A DNA stretch of 64,000 nucleotides, taken from positions 1,929,501 to 1,993,500 of the forward strand of contig CM066988.1 in the NCBI GenBank assembly GCA_033977485.1, given 5' to 3'. Position numbers and translations under genes: made by a program. The notes below the pieces were generated by a model. The model ran no database searches and had not been told where the DNA came from. It saw only the letters and a list, made by a program, of their open reading frames with translations. The DNA is from Hydrangea macrophylla (Eukaryota > Streptophyta > Magnoliopsida > Cornales > Hydrangeaceae). Shown one piece after another: positions 46,579-58,702 of this stretch (the stretch's first letter is position 1; the number at the start of each line of letters is the position of its first letter).

Positions 46579-48375
46579 TATCAGTTACCAAAGAAGGGAA
46601 ATGGACAATTGCTAATCACGTACAGCCACAGAAGAAAAGAAAATCACAAATAGTTTGATGGAAAACAATTTATGAAAATTACATAATTGTAGGGACAAAT
46701 CAATTTTAGATGAATGAGAACGAAAGCAAAACTCAATACCTGATGTCCAAAGCAATTTCTTGAGCATATTCAAAATCAATACCTACAAAAAAAGTTAGAA
46801 CACCCAAAAAAAAAAGAGAGGGAGAAATGAAAATAAACAAAACAAAAGAAATTGGATCTTTACTTCTTTTGATGAAACCATGTCTTCTCTCGTGTCCTTA
46901 ACCCTGCTCCTCAAAATCTACTACCCATGACATAGTGTAAAACTGTTCAGGAAAAAAAATGTCATGCAAGGATACGAATGGCAAAGCTGAACATGTAAAA
47001 GTGCTTTTTTCACAAAGTAGTTAAGTAAAGAATCCAAACCATCACAATTAAAAAGAAGAAGCAGGTAGAAGAAACATAGAAATAGCTAAGCACTATCAAG
47101 GAGAAATATGTAGTGGGTAAATAACATGCAAAGACAAAAAATCCATTGAAGAAAATGAAAACTAACTAATGGTAACCTTTAAGCATAGTGTTTTGGATTT
47201 CCTTTTATGTCTTGTAATAAGATCAACATAAGGAGTACTGATCATCAAAACATACAAAATGCAAAGTCCTAAAGAGAAACTTCCAAGAGTCATCAAAACA
47301 TGTCTTTACAATTACCAATAATAATGGTGGCTTTTTATTTTTATTTTTTGTAGTGCCCTTTATTTTTGTAATTGATTTTATAAAATAAAATCAAGTGTAT
47401 AACATCAAAGCAACAGTGTGGGTCAATCGCCAATGGTTTCACCTCTAGGATGACTGGGTGTGTACAAACCTTTAACAAAAACAATTCTTTGAACAAAATG
47501 TCTGAAAAACAAACCTTTCTCCTTGCTTGGACACATAATACATGAACACCTTCATTTTTTGTGGTTATTTTGCTTCTCTGCGATTTACACTATCGCATAC
47601 CTTCCTATGGAATTGCAGATTGCTGGGATGAGGATGGAAATGAATAATATATAAGTCAAAGAAGGAAAAAGGGAAAGAGTGAATCATAAACTTTACCAGT
47701 GAAATTGATTTACACGTATGAGCGCCTAATATATGGTCTTAACTCATAAATTTTGTAGACTGCTGTAAGTTGCCCTCTGAAATTCCAAGAAGAAAGATTG
47801 AAACTAAAGAGATGCAAAATGTGGAAGATTAGACAAATCAATAAATAATGAGAAGAAAATGAGAGAAAATAAAAAGGTGAATACAAAAATTAAGCTCGCT
47901 ATCACAAAATCAACAAAGAACAAGATTGAGCACATTGATCAAGTGCAAAAACAATCCTAGTCACATAGTGCGCAAACATAACATAGTTTTAAAATTTTGA
48001 CAAATAGCCATCACTCCCAAAACTCCTCTAAAATATGCATATGCACCTAGTCCACAATCACTACATTGCCCCCTCCCCCCGATAACTATGAGTCTATGAT
48101 TATACTCAGAGCCTCAAGTTAGACTTCAATTCTACTACTCGGCCTTACCGGATACAGAAGATACCACTCAAACTTGAGTAGATTATGTCAACAAATTACT
48201 TCCATTATCAAAGCTAGAAAAGAAATATAAATAGTTTGTCATTTCCTCAGTATACATACACACAAATGATAAATTTATTCCAACAGTTTATCCAATGGAA
48301 GTACATGTACGGCACTTGAATGATAATAACCCTCTATTTAGGTGTTCTTACCAACAACAAAAGTAAAAACACACC

Positions 48376-49821
48376 TGATTCGTGTCTGATATTGCATTCT
48401 TAACATCATGATTTTACTCCTTTTGGACACGAATTATTACTTAAACTGGAGATTTAATGGATAAATTGTGCATTTGATTGTTCTTGTTGTTACTCTCTTT
48501 GAGCTAATAAAGATCTCTTTCTTGTAGGTTATGCAAGCTTGGGTGAACTGAAACCCAACCCTGGTAGCATTCATGAAGTAAAAAGGGGCAAGGATGAGAT
48601 TTCAGAAAGGCGGATCGATCCTCCCTTTAGAGGGGATTGATCTACGTGTTTGTTATGAATTTACTATCAGATTCAAAAAGAGCGGAACGATCTGCGATCT
48701 TCCTATGACATTCTGCGACAATGATCCCGAAATGGATTGATATGGCTAATAGAGCGGATCGATCCGCGTCTTCTCGAGAAGCCACTAATTGCTTAGATGA
48801 AAGGCGGATCGATCCGCCCTTGTAAAGAGATCAATACGCAAATGTTGATGTCTTTCTCTTTTTATTACAAGTTTGCTAGCTTGTGTAGAGAGTATAAATA
48901 GATAGAGAAAGATTTTGGTTAGGGTTAGCTTTTATTTTACTTGTATTTTGAGGTTGTCAACTCTCTCTCTCTCTCTAATCCCCTCATCTCTCTCCTTCAT
49001 TACACCTCATCTACCCTCATTTACTTCCATTTAGTGTTAGAGAGAGAAGGGTGCATATGTATTGAATACTTGGAAGCTTTTGGTTGAAGTATTTATTGAA
49101 GACTTTCTTGGATTGTCTATGGCATTTATTGTGGATTTCTCTAGTTGGTATAATCTCTCTTTTCCTCTCTTTAATATTAACGTCATTGTAGTTATGAGTA
49201 GCTAAATCATGTAGGTTGGGGATCATAAACCCACCATTGGACCCATGTGTGCTTTAATGTAGGATTCTCATGTGTTATAGCATTTATAGAGTTCATGTGT
49301 GCAAGGTTTGATTTTCTAGGACCCCACTTACAATGTCAAGCATTATAAGTTGTTAAATCCTTGGATTTCAAACCTAGCCTCATGTATTTCATTGAAACCT
49401 CTATTTAGCATGTAGGTTGACTACCACATGTTTGATGGTTTGTCTCAATGGAATTTTCTACTTTCGAAGATGCTACAAGCATGGAATCCATGTGTTGTTT
49501 GGTCCAAGGTGGGGGAATGCTCCCCAACCTCAATTTTTTTATTTGCAAAATCCCCAATTTTTCATTAAACTTAGCTTTGCTCAAAGTTACTTCCCATTTT
49601 CTAAATAGTCATTGTAGTATAATTTAACACAAATTAAAACAAACCCAAAGTCGAAAAGACTCAATTTTATTTCTTAGTTTATTAATTACTCCTCGCATTA
49701 TAATTGGTCATTAAGCACCCACCATGCATTGTTGCATTCCAATCCCTGTGGACTCGACACCCTACTTCCATTGTACTACATTTTAATAGGGTTAAATAAG
49801 AACTTGATTTTGATAGCATCA
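48376..49821 (+). mobile_element. Solo LTR of an Athila/Tat-type gypsy element
   Basis: 1446 bp, TGATTCGTG...TAGCATCA, flanked by the perfect 5-bp duplication ACACC (48371-48375 and 49822-49826). TATA box TATAAATA at 48893-48900 and a 3' end with CCTGTGGACTCGACACC (49746-49762), a phrase typical of Athila/Tat LTR ends, give the strand. It contains several GGATCGATCC-type palindromes (48612-48820). No internal sequence follows on either side, so the interior was lost by LTR-LTR recombination. Confidence 0.88.
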
Positions 49822-50085
49822 ACACCCGTCTTTCTCTTCTTTGTCCATTGATGATTTTGGGGAGGCTATAGTCAAATTTGACCTAAAACCAACAACTAAG
49901 TTTAGTTTAAATTAAAGCAAATCAAATTTTGCAAGCCCTAAATCAGTGAAGTAGATAAATCATTTATTTAGATAGGGAGTAAAGAAAAAAGATCTTACCA
50001 CTAATCTATGCATTTGTTCATGTAGATTGTGAAATGATGTCACTTACTCTGGATCAATTTAGGAAAGTAGGTTGGGGATAACTCT

Positions 50086-50279
50086 ATCTCCATGTCCATT
50101 TCTTACACCTAGACCCAAAAGGCATCACACAGACCCAAGAGGGTTTGAGTTGAATTTGAATAGGCTGGACAAAGATCGAGACATCTCCATGTCCATTTCT
50201 TACACATAGACCCAAAAGATGTCGCACAGACCCAAGAGGGTTTGAGGTGGATTCAAATAGGCTGGACAAAGATCGAGAG
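50086..50279. repeat. Tandem duplication, two 97-bp units
   Basis: Units 50086-50182 and 50183-50279 both start ATCTCCATGTCCATTTCTTA and end GGACAAAGATCGAGA, with a handful of substitutions. Confidence 0.9.
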
Positions 50280-50649
50280 GTAATTGGTGTCTGATTTTTT
50301 GTTGGTAGATGAAGAATTGTTGGGTTTTATTTTTTGTTTAGGATTTAGGGCGTTGACGAAGAGGGGCAATGAGGAGAGGTAAAAGGGGGCTACAATGGAT
50401 GTGTTTGTAAATAGAGATGGTAGGAGAGAAGGTTGTGATGGCCAGCTAAGAGGAGGCAGTGGTGGTGGAGATGGAGATGGTGAAGAGGAGAGGAGTGGTT
50501 GGGAGGCTGTGATAGCCGGTGGTTGAGAGGCAACCTCTCTCTCCCTCTCTTTCTCTATCTCAATTTGAAGTTTTTTGCCTCTTGATCTTTGACTTATGGG
50601 GTTCTGGGTTTTACAAAGAAAAAGAAAGAAAAAGAGGACAGAGTAATTA

Positions 50650-50677
50650 AGAGAGAGAGAGAGAGGGGAGGGGGGGG

Positions 50678-50715
<38 letters not shown>
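50650..50715. repeat. (GA)n tract with embedded poly-G
   Basis: GA units, then GGGGAGGGGGGGGGG, then GA units to 50715. Confidence 0.9.
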
Positions 50716-50718
<3 letters not shown>

Positions 50719-50916
50719 GGAAGTGTTAATGTAGTCTTTGGTGGTTAAGATTCAAAATGTGTGGTCCACATTGCTTCTTGAATATTTTTTTTCTATTAAA
50801 TCTTCATTAAACCATACTTGACTTATAAGATGTAGATTATTACTGTCTAGCTTCTGAATAGAGTTATTAGTAATAGATTCTACTGGATCATTATAACAAG
50901 TCAAGTTGAAATATTC

Positions 50917-52581
50917 TCATGATAGAGATTCAATAGCATGAACTTCTTCAATAATCTCATCTTCTTCTTGATGATGTGGATTAGAAATGACTTTAATATT
51001 CAAAGTCATATTTCCAAATACTACAGTCATCATACCACTACGGATTTGAATAGTAGCATCAATGGTAGCCAAGAAGGGCCTTCCAAAAACTGGTATTTTC
51101 ACATTAGTATCTAATAGTGGTTCGATATCAAGGATGACAAAATCTACTGGGAAAAGAGATTTGTCAACTTTGACAAGAACATCTTCCAATACTCCTCGCG
51201 AATATTTTGTAGATCTATCAGCAAGTTGTAATACCATACGAGTAGGTTTTAGCTTACCTAATCCAAACTATTGATAAATAGAATAAGGAAGCAAGTTTCC
51301 ACTAGCTCTTAAGTCAAGAAGTGCGTGATTGATTTTGTGATTTCCAATAATACACGATATTGTTGGTATACCTGGGTCTTTAAATTTTGTTGGTAAATTA
51401 TGTTGTATGATGGAATTAACTTCTTCAGCGAAGTCAGTAGAATACACATCCTTTCTTACATTTTGCTTACGTTTGACAGTACATAGATCTTTTAAAAATT
51501 TTGCATAAGCAAGTACTTGATTAATCGCATCTAAGAGAGGAATATTAACATTTGTACTTGTTTAAATAGTTCTAAATAATCATGATTCTTAGCATTTTTG
51601 TGTTTTCTTAAATGTTGTGGATAAGGAATTGGAGGAGAATATTCTGGAATTCCTCCATTTCTTTTTATACTGGTAAATCAGATGTTTCATTTTCTTGAGA
51701 AATTTGTTGTTTATCAAGGGTTTCAATTTCAACTAGCAATTTTATCTTTATCTATCTCTTCCTCAATTTCTAGCATATTATCATCCTTATTTGTTGGCTC
51801 AATTTTTTCTAAAGAAGGTAAAATTTCTTGTTCAACAGCCTTACTACTTCTTAGGATAGTTACAGCTTTTACTTGTTCATGATGACTATTACCATAAATT
51901 GAGGGATCACCTTGTGTTTGTCCCCTTGGATTAGGTTTTGGTTGGACAAGAAAAATGCATTTTCCTTTAAAATCGTGTTGATTATTAATCCTATTTACAG
52001 ATGTTTGTAGTTTTTCCATGAATTGTATTAGTTGTTGCATCATAGACTGTAAAGGTTCCTCTTGTACTTTCTTATGTGGAGGCACATAAACATTAGAATT
52101 TACTGTGTATTAGGATATGTATTTTGTGTTTGTTGAAATTGAGGTGGAGGAGATAAATATTGAATATTTTGAGGTGGATACTGTTGAGGTTGAAATTGTA
52201 AAATACCCTCTTTGGTATACATATAATTTGGAGGATTCCTCCAATTAGACTGGGATGAATTACCATAGGAGTTTTGGGGACTCCTATAATTATTCACAAC
52301 ATTTATCTCTGCTGGAGGAGTTTCTTGACAATTTAAACTATTAGGACATTCATTTGTGGAATGTCCTGATGTATAACAGTTATCACAAATGCCTCTTTTC
52401 TTCTTAGGTGGATTAATTTTTTTCTACTGTTATAGTTTCCACTTTACGTGCTATTTCTTCATATTTCAGTGTTAATTCATCTTCTGATTGTAATTAGTAT
52501 AAACTTTTAGCTCTTTCTGCCCTACCAATTTCTTCTTTTTCTCACTGGGAGGCATTTTCGCCAAGCTAATCGAAGAATGGT
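50917..52581 (-). pseudogene. Athila-like gag C-terminus and protease, broken
   Basis: Minus strand, from right to left. Zinc knuckle CDNCYTSGHSTNEC (about 52392-52351); Asn/Pro/Gln-rich YRSPQNSYGNSSQSNWRNPP (about 52290 down); MMQQLIQFMEKLQTSVNR and an acidic stretch to 51729; then the protease: ALLDLRASGNLLPYS (about 51315, family DLGAS altered to DLRAS), LADRSTKYSRGVLEDVLVKV and VFGRPFLAT (51237-50917). Stops and shifts separate the pieces. The region is cut on the right by the solo LTR at 52587. Confidence 0.85.
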
Positions 52582-52586
52582 TTAGC

Positions 52587-53904
52587 TGTTAGGAAACTGC
52601 GTTCCCAGAATTCGTTGACAGCGCATATAAGTTGGTACTGCAAAAAATTATGTGAAAACTACAATAACCCTACAAGGGCGGAACTAGGGTTACCTTAAAC
52701 TGCTAAAACGGATTGTTGTAGTAGACGAATCGAGAACAGGGGCTCGATAACAGCTCACAATCTTCTACCGTATTCCTTTGCTGCCAGAATATCGAACTGA
52801 GTGTGGGCTCTTTCGAAATCCTTTCTGTTTTCTGCTCTCCCTCTTTTTTGCTCTCTTTTCTATTTCGAGTTATAATTCTCTATATAGAAAAACGCTAGCT
52901 AAGAAGAGAGCCAAAGCAGCATATATATATAGGCTACGATAGGGACCATAAGAAGTCAATAAGGAATAGGCTTCCTTATGGAATTAGGAAACCCTAATTC
53001 GAACTGAATCAGATTCCTATTTCCATAAATTATAATCCATACCACTAAAGAATTATAATTGCACTCCTACCCTTATCTCAAAAATATATTTCGAGCTCCA
53101 TGTTATTAAATGCTTATTATCTCCCCATGTTAAGATTACAGATATCCATTAATTAAATATAATTACTGACAATGATATTTAATTAATTTCTTAAAATTCC
53201 TTGAGATCCTCTGCTTAACTTATCTGATATGTCGGATACAAAATCCACCTGCAGGGTTTGACATAATCAAAACTTATAAGCTTTCTCAAGGGGATATCAT
53301 CAATCCCAAAATTGAGACATGGATTCCATCATTAATTAATATCCACCACACAATTAACATTGCCACCCAATCCAATGAGATATTGACCCATTTAAGGATC
53401 TCACCCTTTTATGGATCAAAGTATAAATATCAAATGTACGTGTCTACAAATTAACTTAGGATTTAGAGCATAAGCACTCATAATAGCCATGAGGTATTAA
53501 TTATCTTATAAGTCAGTATAAAGATAATTACCCCAAGTCAGTCCCGTTTAATACACAAAGTGTACCAGCATAGTGAGTTGAAACTATACCGTTTTCCGTA
53601 GTCAAGACAAACCTACTACAACGCCATGCTGCAGTCCTACCGATGGTGTGTCCAATCCCATCTAAGCCTGTAAACCAAAATCTTACATTCTATAATATCT
53701 GATGGCCTGATCTTCCGTGTGTAAGCCGAACTCTACACACCAAACCACCTACTATATAGAATGAGAGACACACATGCATAATATTAAAATATAATACAAA
53801 CATTGCCCACACAGATTCTCAAAAAAAAAATGGATTAACTGATTTTATTAAATGAATAATAAATCAACTACATAAAGCATGGCTTTTAGTATATATCCCT
53901 AACA
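52587..53904 (-). mobile_element. Solo LTR inserted in the Athila-like gag
   Basis: 1318 bp with inverted ends TGTTAGG...CCTAACA and the perfect 5-bp duplication TTAGC (52582-52586 and 53905-53909). On the minus strand it starts TGTTAGGGATATATAC, a start style common in plant LTR elements, which together with a TATATAG motif near 52887 suggests minus orientation. It splits the gag between the zinc-knuckle part and the capsid part. Confidence 0.88.
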
Positions 53905-53909
53905 TTAGC

Positions 53910-54640
53910 TTCGTCGGCAGTTTTACTCAAAAAATTCTCCTTGACACACAGTTGCAACTAATTTCTTTGATTTTGGTTCTAATCCTTCATAAAAGAAATT
54001 AATTAGACGCCATTTTTCAAATCCATGATGTGAACAAGCTACTAGGAGATCTTTAAAATGCTCCCAAACTAAGGGAATGGTTCTTTTTCTTTTTGAGTAA
54101 AAAGTTTAATTTGATGCATCATGCTATTAGTTAAATTTTTAGGATAAATTTTTTTTAGAAAGACTTCATTCATATCATGCCATGAAGATATAAATCCAGG
54201 ACGGAGAGATAAAGCCAAGCTTTAGCTTTCTCTTTTAAAGAAAAAGGAAAAAGCTTGAGACGGATAATCTCAAGAGGACAACTTTGATAAGAGAACGTAC
54301 TACAAACTTCTTCGAATTCACAAATATATAAATAAGCACGTTCTGACCTCATTCAATGGAAAGTTGGTAAGAGTGGAATCATGTCTTGTCCAAAGTGAAA
54401 ATTTCATGTATGTCTAGTTAGTGTTATGCAAGGAGTGATGTTTCGTTTTGGGGTAAATAATCACGTAAAGAGCATTGTTCGTGCTCTGGTAAAATAAATT
54501 GGGCTATATTATCCCCATGTTCACTATGACCGTCATCAGTTATTCCTTTTATGCCTTCCAATTCAGCTATGATTCTAAGAAATTGTATACTAGATGAATC
54601 ACTAGAAATATTTATCATTATGTGATACTTGATATAAAGC
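53910..54640 (-). pseudogene. Athila-like gag N-terminal and capsid part, broken
   Basis: Minus strand. INISSDSSSIQFLRIIAELEG and ILPEHEQCSLRDYLPQNETS (54620-54430), then RSERAYLYICEFEEVCSTFS, PLEIIRLKLFPFSLKEKAKAW (54352-54200). The capsid part aligns with the gag at 63.2 kb (EKAYLHVTDFEDVCKTFS, LFPFTLKDKAKAW), so both belong to related elements. Several stops are present. The left boundary is the solo LTR at 52587-53904; a second solo LTR begins at 54649. Confidence 0.85.
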
Positions 54641-54648
54641 TTCAGTAG

Positions 54649-55311
54649 TGATGATGCCAAAATTTGGGTAAGATAAATTAGAGCAAATCAAGGAGAGAGA
54701 GACAGTGAGAGACTCGGTTTGCATGTGGTTCAGCCTTTTAATGAAGAGACCTATGTCCACATTGTGTGTTGGAGCACTTGCACTATGATATGAATGTCGC
54801 TGGGGGTCTTTGGTGAACCAACAAGAGGTTGGAGCTACCAGAGACCGACCGGACAGAGTGTTCATGTGTGCAATGCAATGTTGCGATTCTGTAGAATAAG
54901 AATGCGTCCCCTTTGAAGGGGGTGAGTGGTCTCTTTTATAGATACAAGAGACCACTTGAACAAGGTAAGTTGCTCGATTAGGAAGTATGTTCTAATTACA
55001 ATTTATCATCACAAATTGTGGGAGTTTACTAATCAGATTAGGAAACAGCCTTCTTTGTCCATTAGCCTTCTAGCTGAGGTAGGAGACTGCCTGGAACCTT
55101 CTAGGTCGTGCTATGCGATGTGGACAGCCAGCCGCTGACATGAGAGGGGCCAGCGTCGTATTCCTAATCCATTAATCGTGGTCGGGATATACCGGGTAGT
55201 CCTGGGTATCATCCCCGGGATGGTCACGCAATCAGTCGCAGCTACTAGGTGACTTGGCATTTCTTGCTGAGGTGGCGGAGATACTCTCATTGGATATTTT
55301 TATGCATATCA
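54649..55311 (-). mobile_element. Solo LTR, 663 bp
   Basis: TGATGATGCC...CATATCA, flanked by the perfect 5-bp duplication AGTAG (54644-54648 and 55312-55316). The minus-strand TATA box TCTATAAAAGAG (54942-54931) gives the orientation. The lineage is not recognised. Confidence 0.82.
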
Positions 55312-55428
55312 AGTAGTATCTAAGGACATATGAAGTAAAACAAAACTAAGTTTTTTTTTTAAATATTATTTTTATTATTTATAGCTAAGTAAAAAAAACC
55401 TTTTTTTCATTTATATATATATATATTT

Positions 55429-56309
55429 GGGTAAATTGCAAATTACACCCCTATAGTTTGAGGGATGTGACAGTTTGGTCCTTGTGGTTTCAATTTTGGC
55501 AATTTACACCCAATAGTTTGAAAATTGTGCAAAACTCACTGAATTACACAAAAAGCAAGGGCACAATGGGAATGTCGCATTACTTACAGCCAAAAATGAT
55601 CCCATATGCAGGGGCAGACCCTAGAGTGTAGTTCAGTGGGAGCATAAGCTTATACAGGGGTTCTATCGAATATCACTTTATTGATTTATTTATTTATTTA
55701 TTTTTTATGGATAGAAACAAAATCATTCTATGTGGTTTTTTTGTACACACTAATCTATCCCATAAATAACTTATGATCTTTTAAACAATTTGATACGCTC
55801 AAAGCTTATAATATGATAATATCTTACAGTTTATTAGACCATCTGATAATATCTTTTAATCTTTTAAACAATCTGAAACATTTCAAATTGGACACGCACT
55901 TCCATACAAATATCAAAGTGATAAATATAAATAACTAATTAAGCTTATAATACAAAAATTTTGTGAAAGAATTATGGGATAGATTAGTTTGTAAGAAAAA
56001 AACTACAAATAGAATTATACTATTTCTACACACACACACACACACACACAAAAGGGGTCGGGGCGCTGCTCTTGAACCCCCATATAAGATCCTACTCTCA
56101 CTGCACTACACTCCTGGGTCTGCCCCTGTACATGTGGTCATTTTTGGCTGAAAATAATGTGACATTTCCATTGTGCCCTTTCTTTTTTCGGTAATTGGGT
56201 GGATTTTACACAATTTTCAAACTATAGGGTGTAAAATGCCAAAATTGAAACCACAATGACGAAATTGTCACAACCCTCAAACTATAAGGGTATAATTTCC
56301 AATTTATCC
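55429..56309. mobile_element. Long-arm foldback element carrying a nested hAT-type MITE
   Basis: Arms of about 180 bp. The left starts GGGTAAATTGCAAATTACAC and the right ends with its mirror (AATTTCCAATTTATCC); both contain TAGTTTGA, GGTTTCAATTTTGGCA and AAGGGCACAATGG with mirrored order. The spacer is occupied by the element at 55609-56128. Outside that insertion the element would be almost a full palindrome of about 360 bp. Target duplication not resolved. Confidence 0.8.
55609..56128. mobile_element. hAT-type MITE nested in the foldback
   Basis: 520 bp bounded by CAGGGGCAGACCC and its mirror GGGTCTGCCCCTG, with subterminal pairing (GAGTGTAG / CTACACTC). The ends are of the CAGGGGCRGACCC kind typical of hAT MITEs. 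The 8-bp flanks CCCATATG and TACATGTG agree at 5 of 8 places, so the duplication has decayed. Contains an (AC)n run (56030-56051). Confidence 0.78.
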
Positions 56310-56578
56310 TCTCTTTTTTTTTTTTATAGAGGATAGGTTTATATATGTATATATATATGTGTTTTTTTAGAAGATGGATACGTACATACTTATGAATAAA
56401 TATTTATATGTATTTATTAAATAAAAATGATCTATAGTTTGTTTTTTATAATTATTTTTTATGTTATTATTTTTTTTTCTTAAAAAAAATGACTAGATTA
56501 TTTATAAGGTAGAATAGGTATATATATTGGGAGAAATTGTTTTAGACCTAACTTTTTATTTTATTTTATTTTAGCCGT

Positions 56579-56596
56579 TCCCCAGCAACGACGTCA
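56579..56596 (-). other. Primer-binding site of the Athila-like element (mutated)
   Basis: Minus strand reads TGACGTCGTTGCTGGGGA, against TGGCGCCGTTGCCGGGGA in Athila-type elements (also present unmutated at 62788-62805). The three differences are all C-to-T or G-to-A. It lies six bases inside the LTR edge, the same spacing as at 62782-62787. Confidence 0.75.
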
Positions 56597-56864
56597 AAAA
56601 CTTGACGACGTCCTACTAACGCATTTTCTTATCAATGCCCAGGTGATCGTACAAGTAATAAAGTTCTGGTAAGACACTGGGAATAGTAAGAAGATTTTTA
56701 AGATAGGAAGGAACCATTTTGTCCCTAAAAACAAAATCAAAGATGATGGATTTTTGGGGCTCTTCCTAAAGTACTAGTTCTTATGTTTTTGTAGTAAAAC
56801 TTAATTACAAGCCTATTTTTTTAGTAGTTTACGGTAAAGATTTTAACAGTACAAAATAAACTAA

Positions 56865-57146
56865 GGGTGTGTTTGATAACCCAATTAAGTGGTGAAAATA
56901 AAAACATTCAGCACTTATTTTGTGTCAGTGCGTTTGATAACGTATCACTTAATTGAAAAAGTATCCCAAAAACCACTGAAAACTTCAAGTGAAAAATTTC
57001 TACTGAAAATAATCAATGAATGCAATCTATTTCTGTACTTGAAAATTTGTTTTCAGTACTGTAAATTCAATCGCTTAAAATTTTCAGTACTTAAAATTTA
57101 GTACTTAATTTTCAGTACTTAATTTTCAGTTTTATCGAATGCACCC
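56865..57146. mobile_element. Tourist/PIF-Harbinger-type MITE
   Basis: 282 bp with ends GGGTGTGTTTGATAA and TTATCGAATGCACCC, flanked by the 3-bp duplication TAA (56862-56864, 57147-57149). The left LTR copy shows the empty site with one TAA (27721-27723), which fixes both ends. Confidence 0.85.
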
Positions 57147-57509
57147 TAACTAAGATATTAGTAAGAAAAGGAAGAAAAAGAAATAAAAGCTAGATTCACA
57201 TGAAATGAACTTTTTGGATTTTATTATAGCAAAAGATGGAAATAATACAAATATTTAATCTAAGTTATCTAAAAATAGAAAATATTAATTAACTTGAGAG
57301 AAATGATTTAAATGGATCGTGAATATGCAAATCAACACTAGATAACACAACTTTTGTGCTTTTTAAAGGGTTTGGCATTTTTAAATAGAGTGATTCTGTA
57401 TTTGAAAATAAACTTATACCAGTTAAAGTCATATCAAGTGTGTCAGGTTGATATGAAACGATGTTGTTTAGCTTACAAAAAAATAAAGAGGCAATCAGGT
57501 AGTAGCCAG

Positions 57510-58702
57510 TAGGGGTATAAGGTAAACCAAAAAAATCGAACCGACTGGTTTGGTTCAGTTTTGGTTGGTGTGTTTAGTATCTCGGTCAGTTCGGTTTTTA
57601 TTTAATAAAAAAGTCTATTTTCGTTTCGGTCTCGGTTCTTCTTGAAATGATGTCGAAACCGACCGAATCGAACCGAACCGAACCGAACCGAAGTAAACAT
57701 CAATTATATCATATACATATATTTATTACATTGAAGACAAGTAAAAGCAACTGACTACATATTTATTACATTGAATAGAGTAAATGCATGTCAGCTTGCA
57801 GAAAGTAAAAGTAAAAGCTGAATTGATCTTTTTTATGGAAAAGCTGCATTGATTTGACTGCATTGAATAAAGCAAACACACTGTGACACTGCCAATTTAC
57901 TTCAGCGTGCAAGGAAAAACATGTGATGTGATTTCATTCCAAAATTTTCTCCAAATAATCAAAATAGAAGTTCAAACTACAGTCAATACTGAGATGACCA
58001 TTGCTAACATTAAAAGCATATCCCCACCTTTCCCCTCTCTTTCTAACATTATCGAAGCCCTAAACAACCTAGCCACCACTGTGCTCTTCCAGCATAGCCT
58101 CCGACGTGCTCACTTCATCACGCCACCTCCGTCGTGCTCTCTTCCTCGTCGTTGGTTCTCTCATCTCAGCGTATCAAACTTTATCTCATCTTTCTTTCAT
58201 GGACTTGAATAATACTAGATCTGTAGTCGTTGTGCCCTCTCTGTACCGATGCTTCAAACCTTCAAGATCTATGACTGAACCACAGCTTCAATATCTCTTT
58301 GGTTAATCTTCATTGCATCATTTTTTGTTTGTATTGCTTTGTGTTGGTAATGGTATGTGAAATATCTCTGCACTGAGATTCTTTCATTTTTTGTATTTCA
58401 TGTTAGTTTGGGTTAGATTAGTTGATCGATCTCTCTATTTTTTTTTGTTGCTAAAGATGTTGATCTCTTTTTGATCATTCTCTTCCCCCCTCTTCCTCTC
58501 TTCTCAAAGTTAATTCTTATTTTTTCTTTCTCTATTTTTGAACAAAAAACCGACCGAAACTGAACCAGTGTACTTCGGTAAGTTTAGTTCGATTGACTAG
58601 GAGATTCGGTCGGTTTCGGTTCCCATAAAATGTAAAACCGATTAATAGTTCGGTTTGATTTTGAAGGTAAAAACCGACCGAACCGAACCGATTTCACCCC
58701 TA
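57510..58702. mobile_element. hAT-type non-autonomous element with CGGTT-rich ends
   Basis: 1193 bp with ends TAGGGGTATAAGG and (mirrored) TAGGGGTGAAATC, flanked by GTAGCCAG / GTAGCCAA (8 bp, one mismatch). The empty site is in the other LTR near 28080. Subterminal DNA is rich in AACCG / CGGTT (four AACCG units in a row near 57669-57690; mirrored near 58650-58690). The middle has no transposase; a 109-codon frame at 57883-58212 shows no recognisable domain. Confidence 0.82.

Larger units (their letters stand above)
43557..48375. other. AT-rich region without recognisable gene, probably rest of the Helitron and host element
   Basis: No open frame resembles a protein I know. It holds microsatellites (TA at 44453-44471, TC at 45901-45945, GA at 46527-46576) and many A runs. 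The left part must be the continuation of the DNA into which the Tekay-like element inserted. No Helitron 5' end, no Athila reverse transcriptase and no further gene was found. Confidence 0.5.
49827..50900. other. Non-coding stretch between solo LTR and Athila protease
   Basis: Holds a 97-bp tandem duplication and a (GA)n/poly-G tract (listed separately) and a G-rich segment (50340-50525). No gene seen. Confidence 0.5.

Noticed and set aside
50086..50279. Tandem 97-bp duplication as a CRISPR-like or satellite array
   Set aside because: Only two head-to-tail units with no spacers, in a plant nuclear context.
54602..54955. 117-codon minus-strand frame at 54602-54955
   Set aside because: It crosses the edge of the solo LTR at 54649 and has no recognisable domain.
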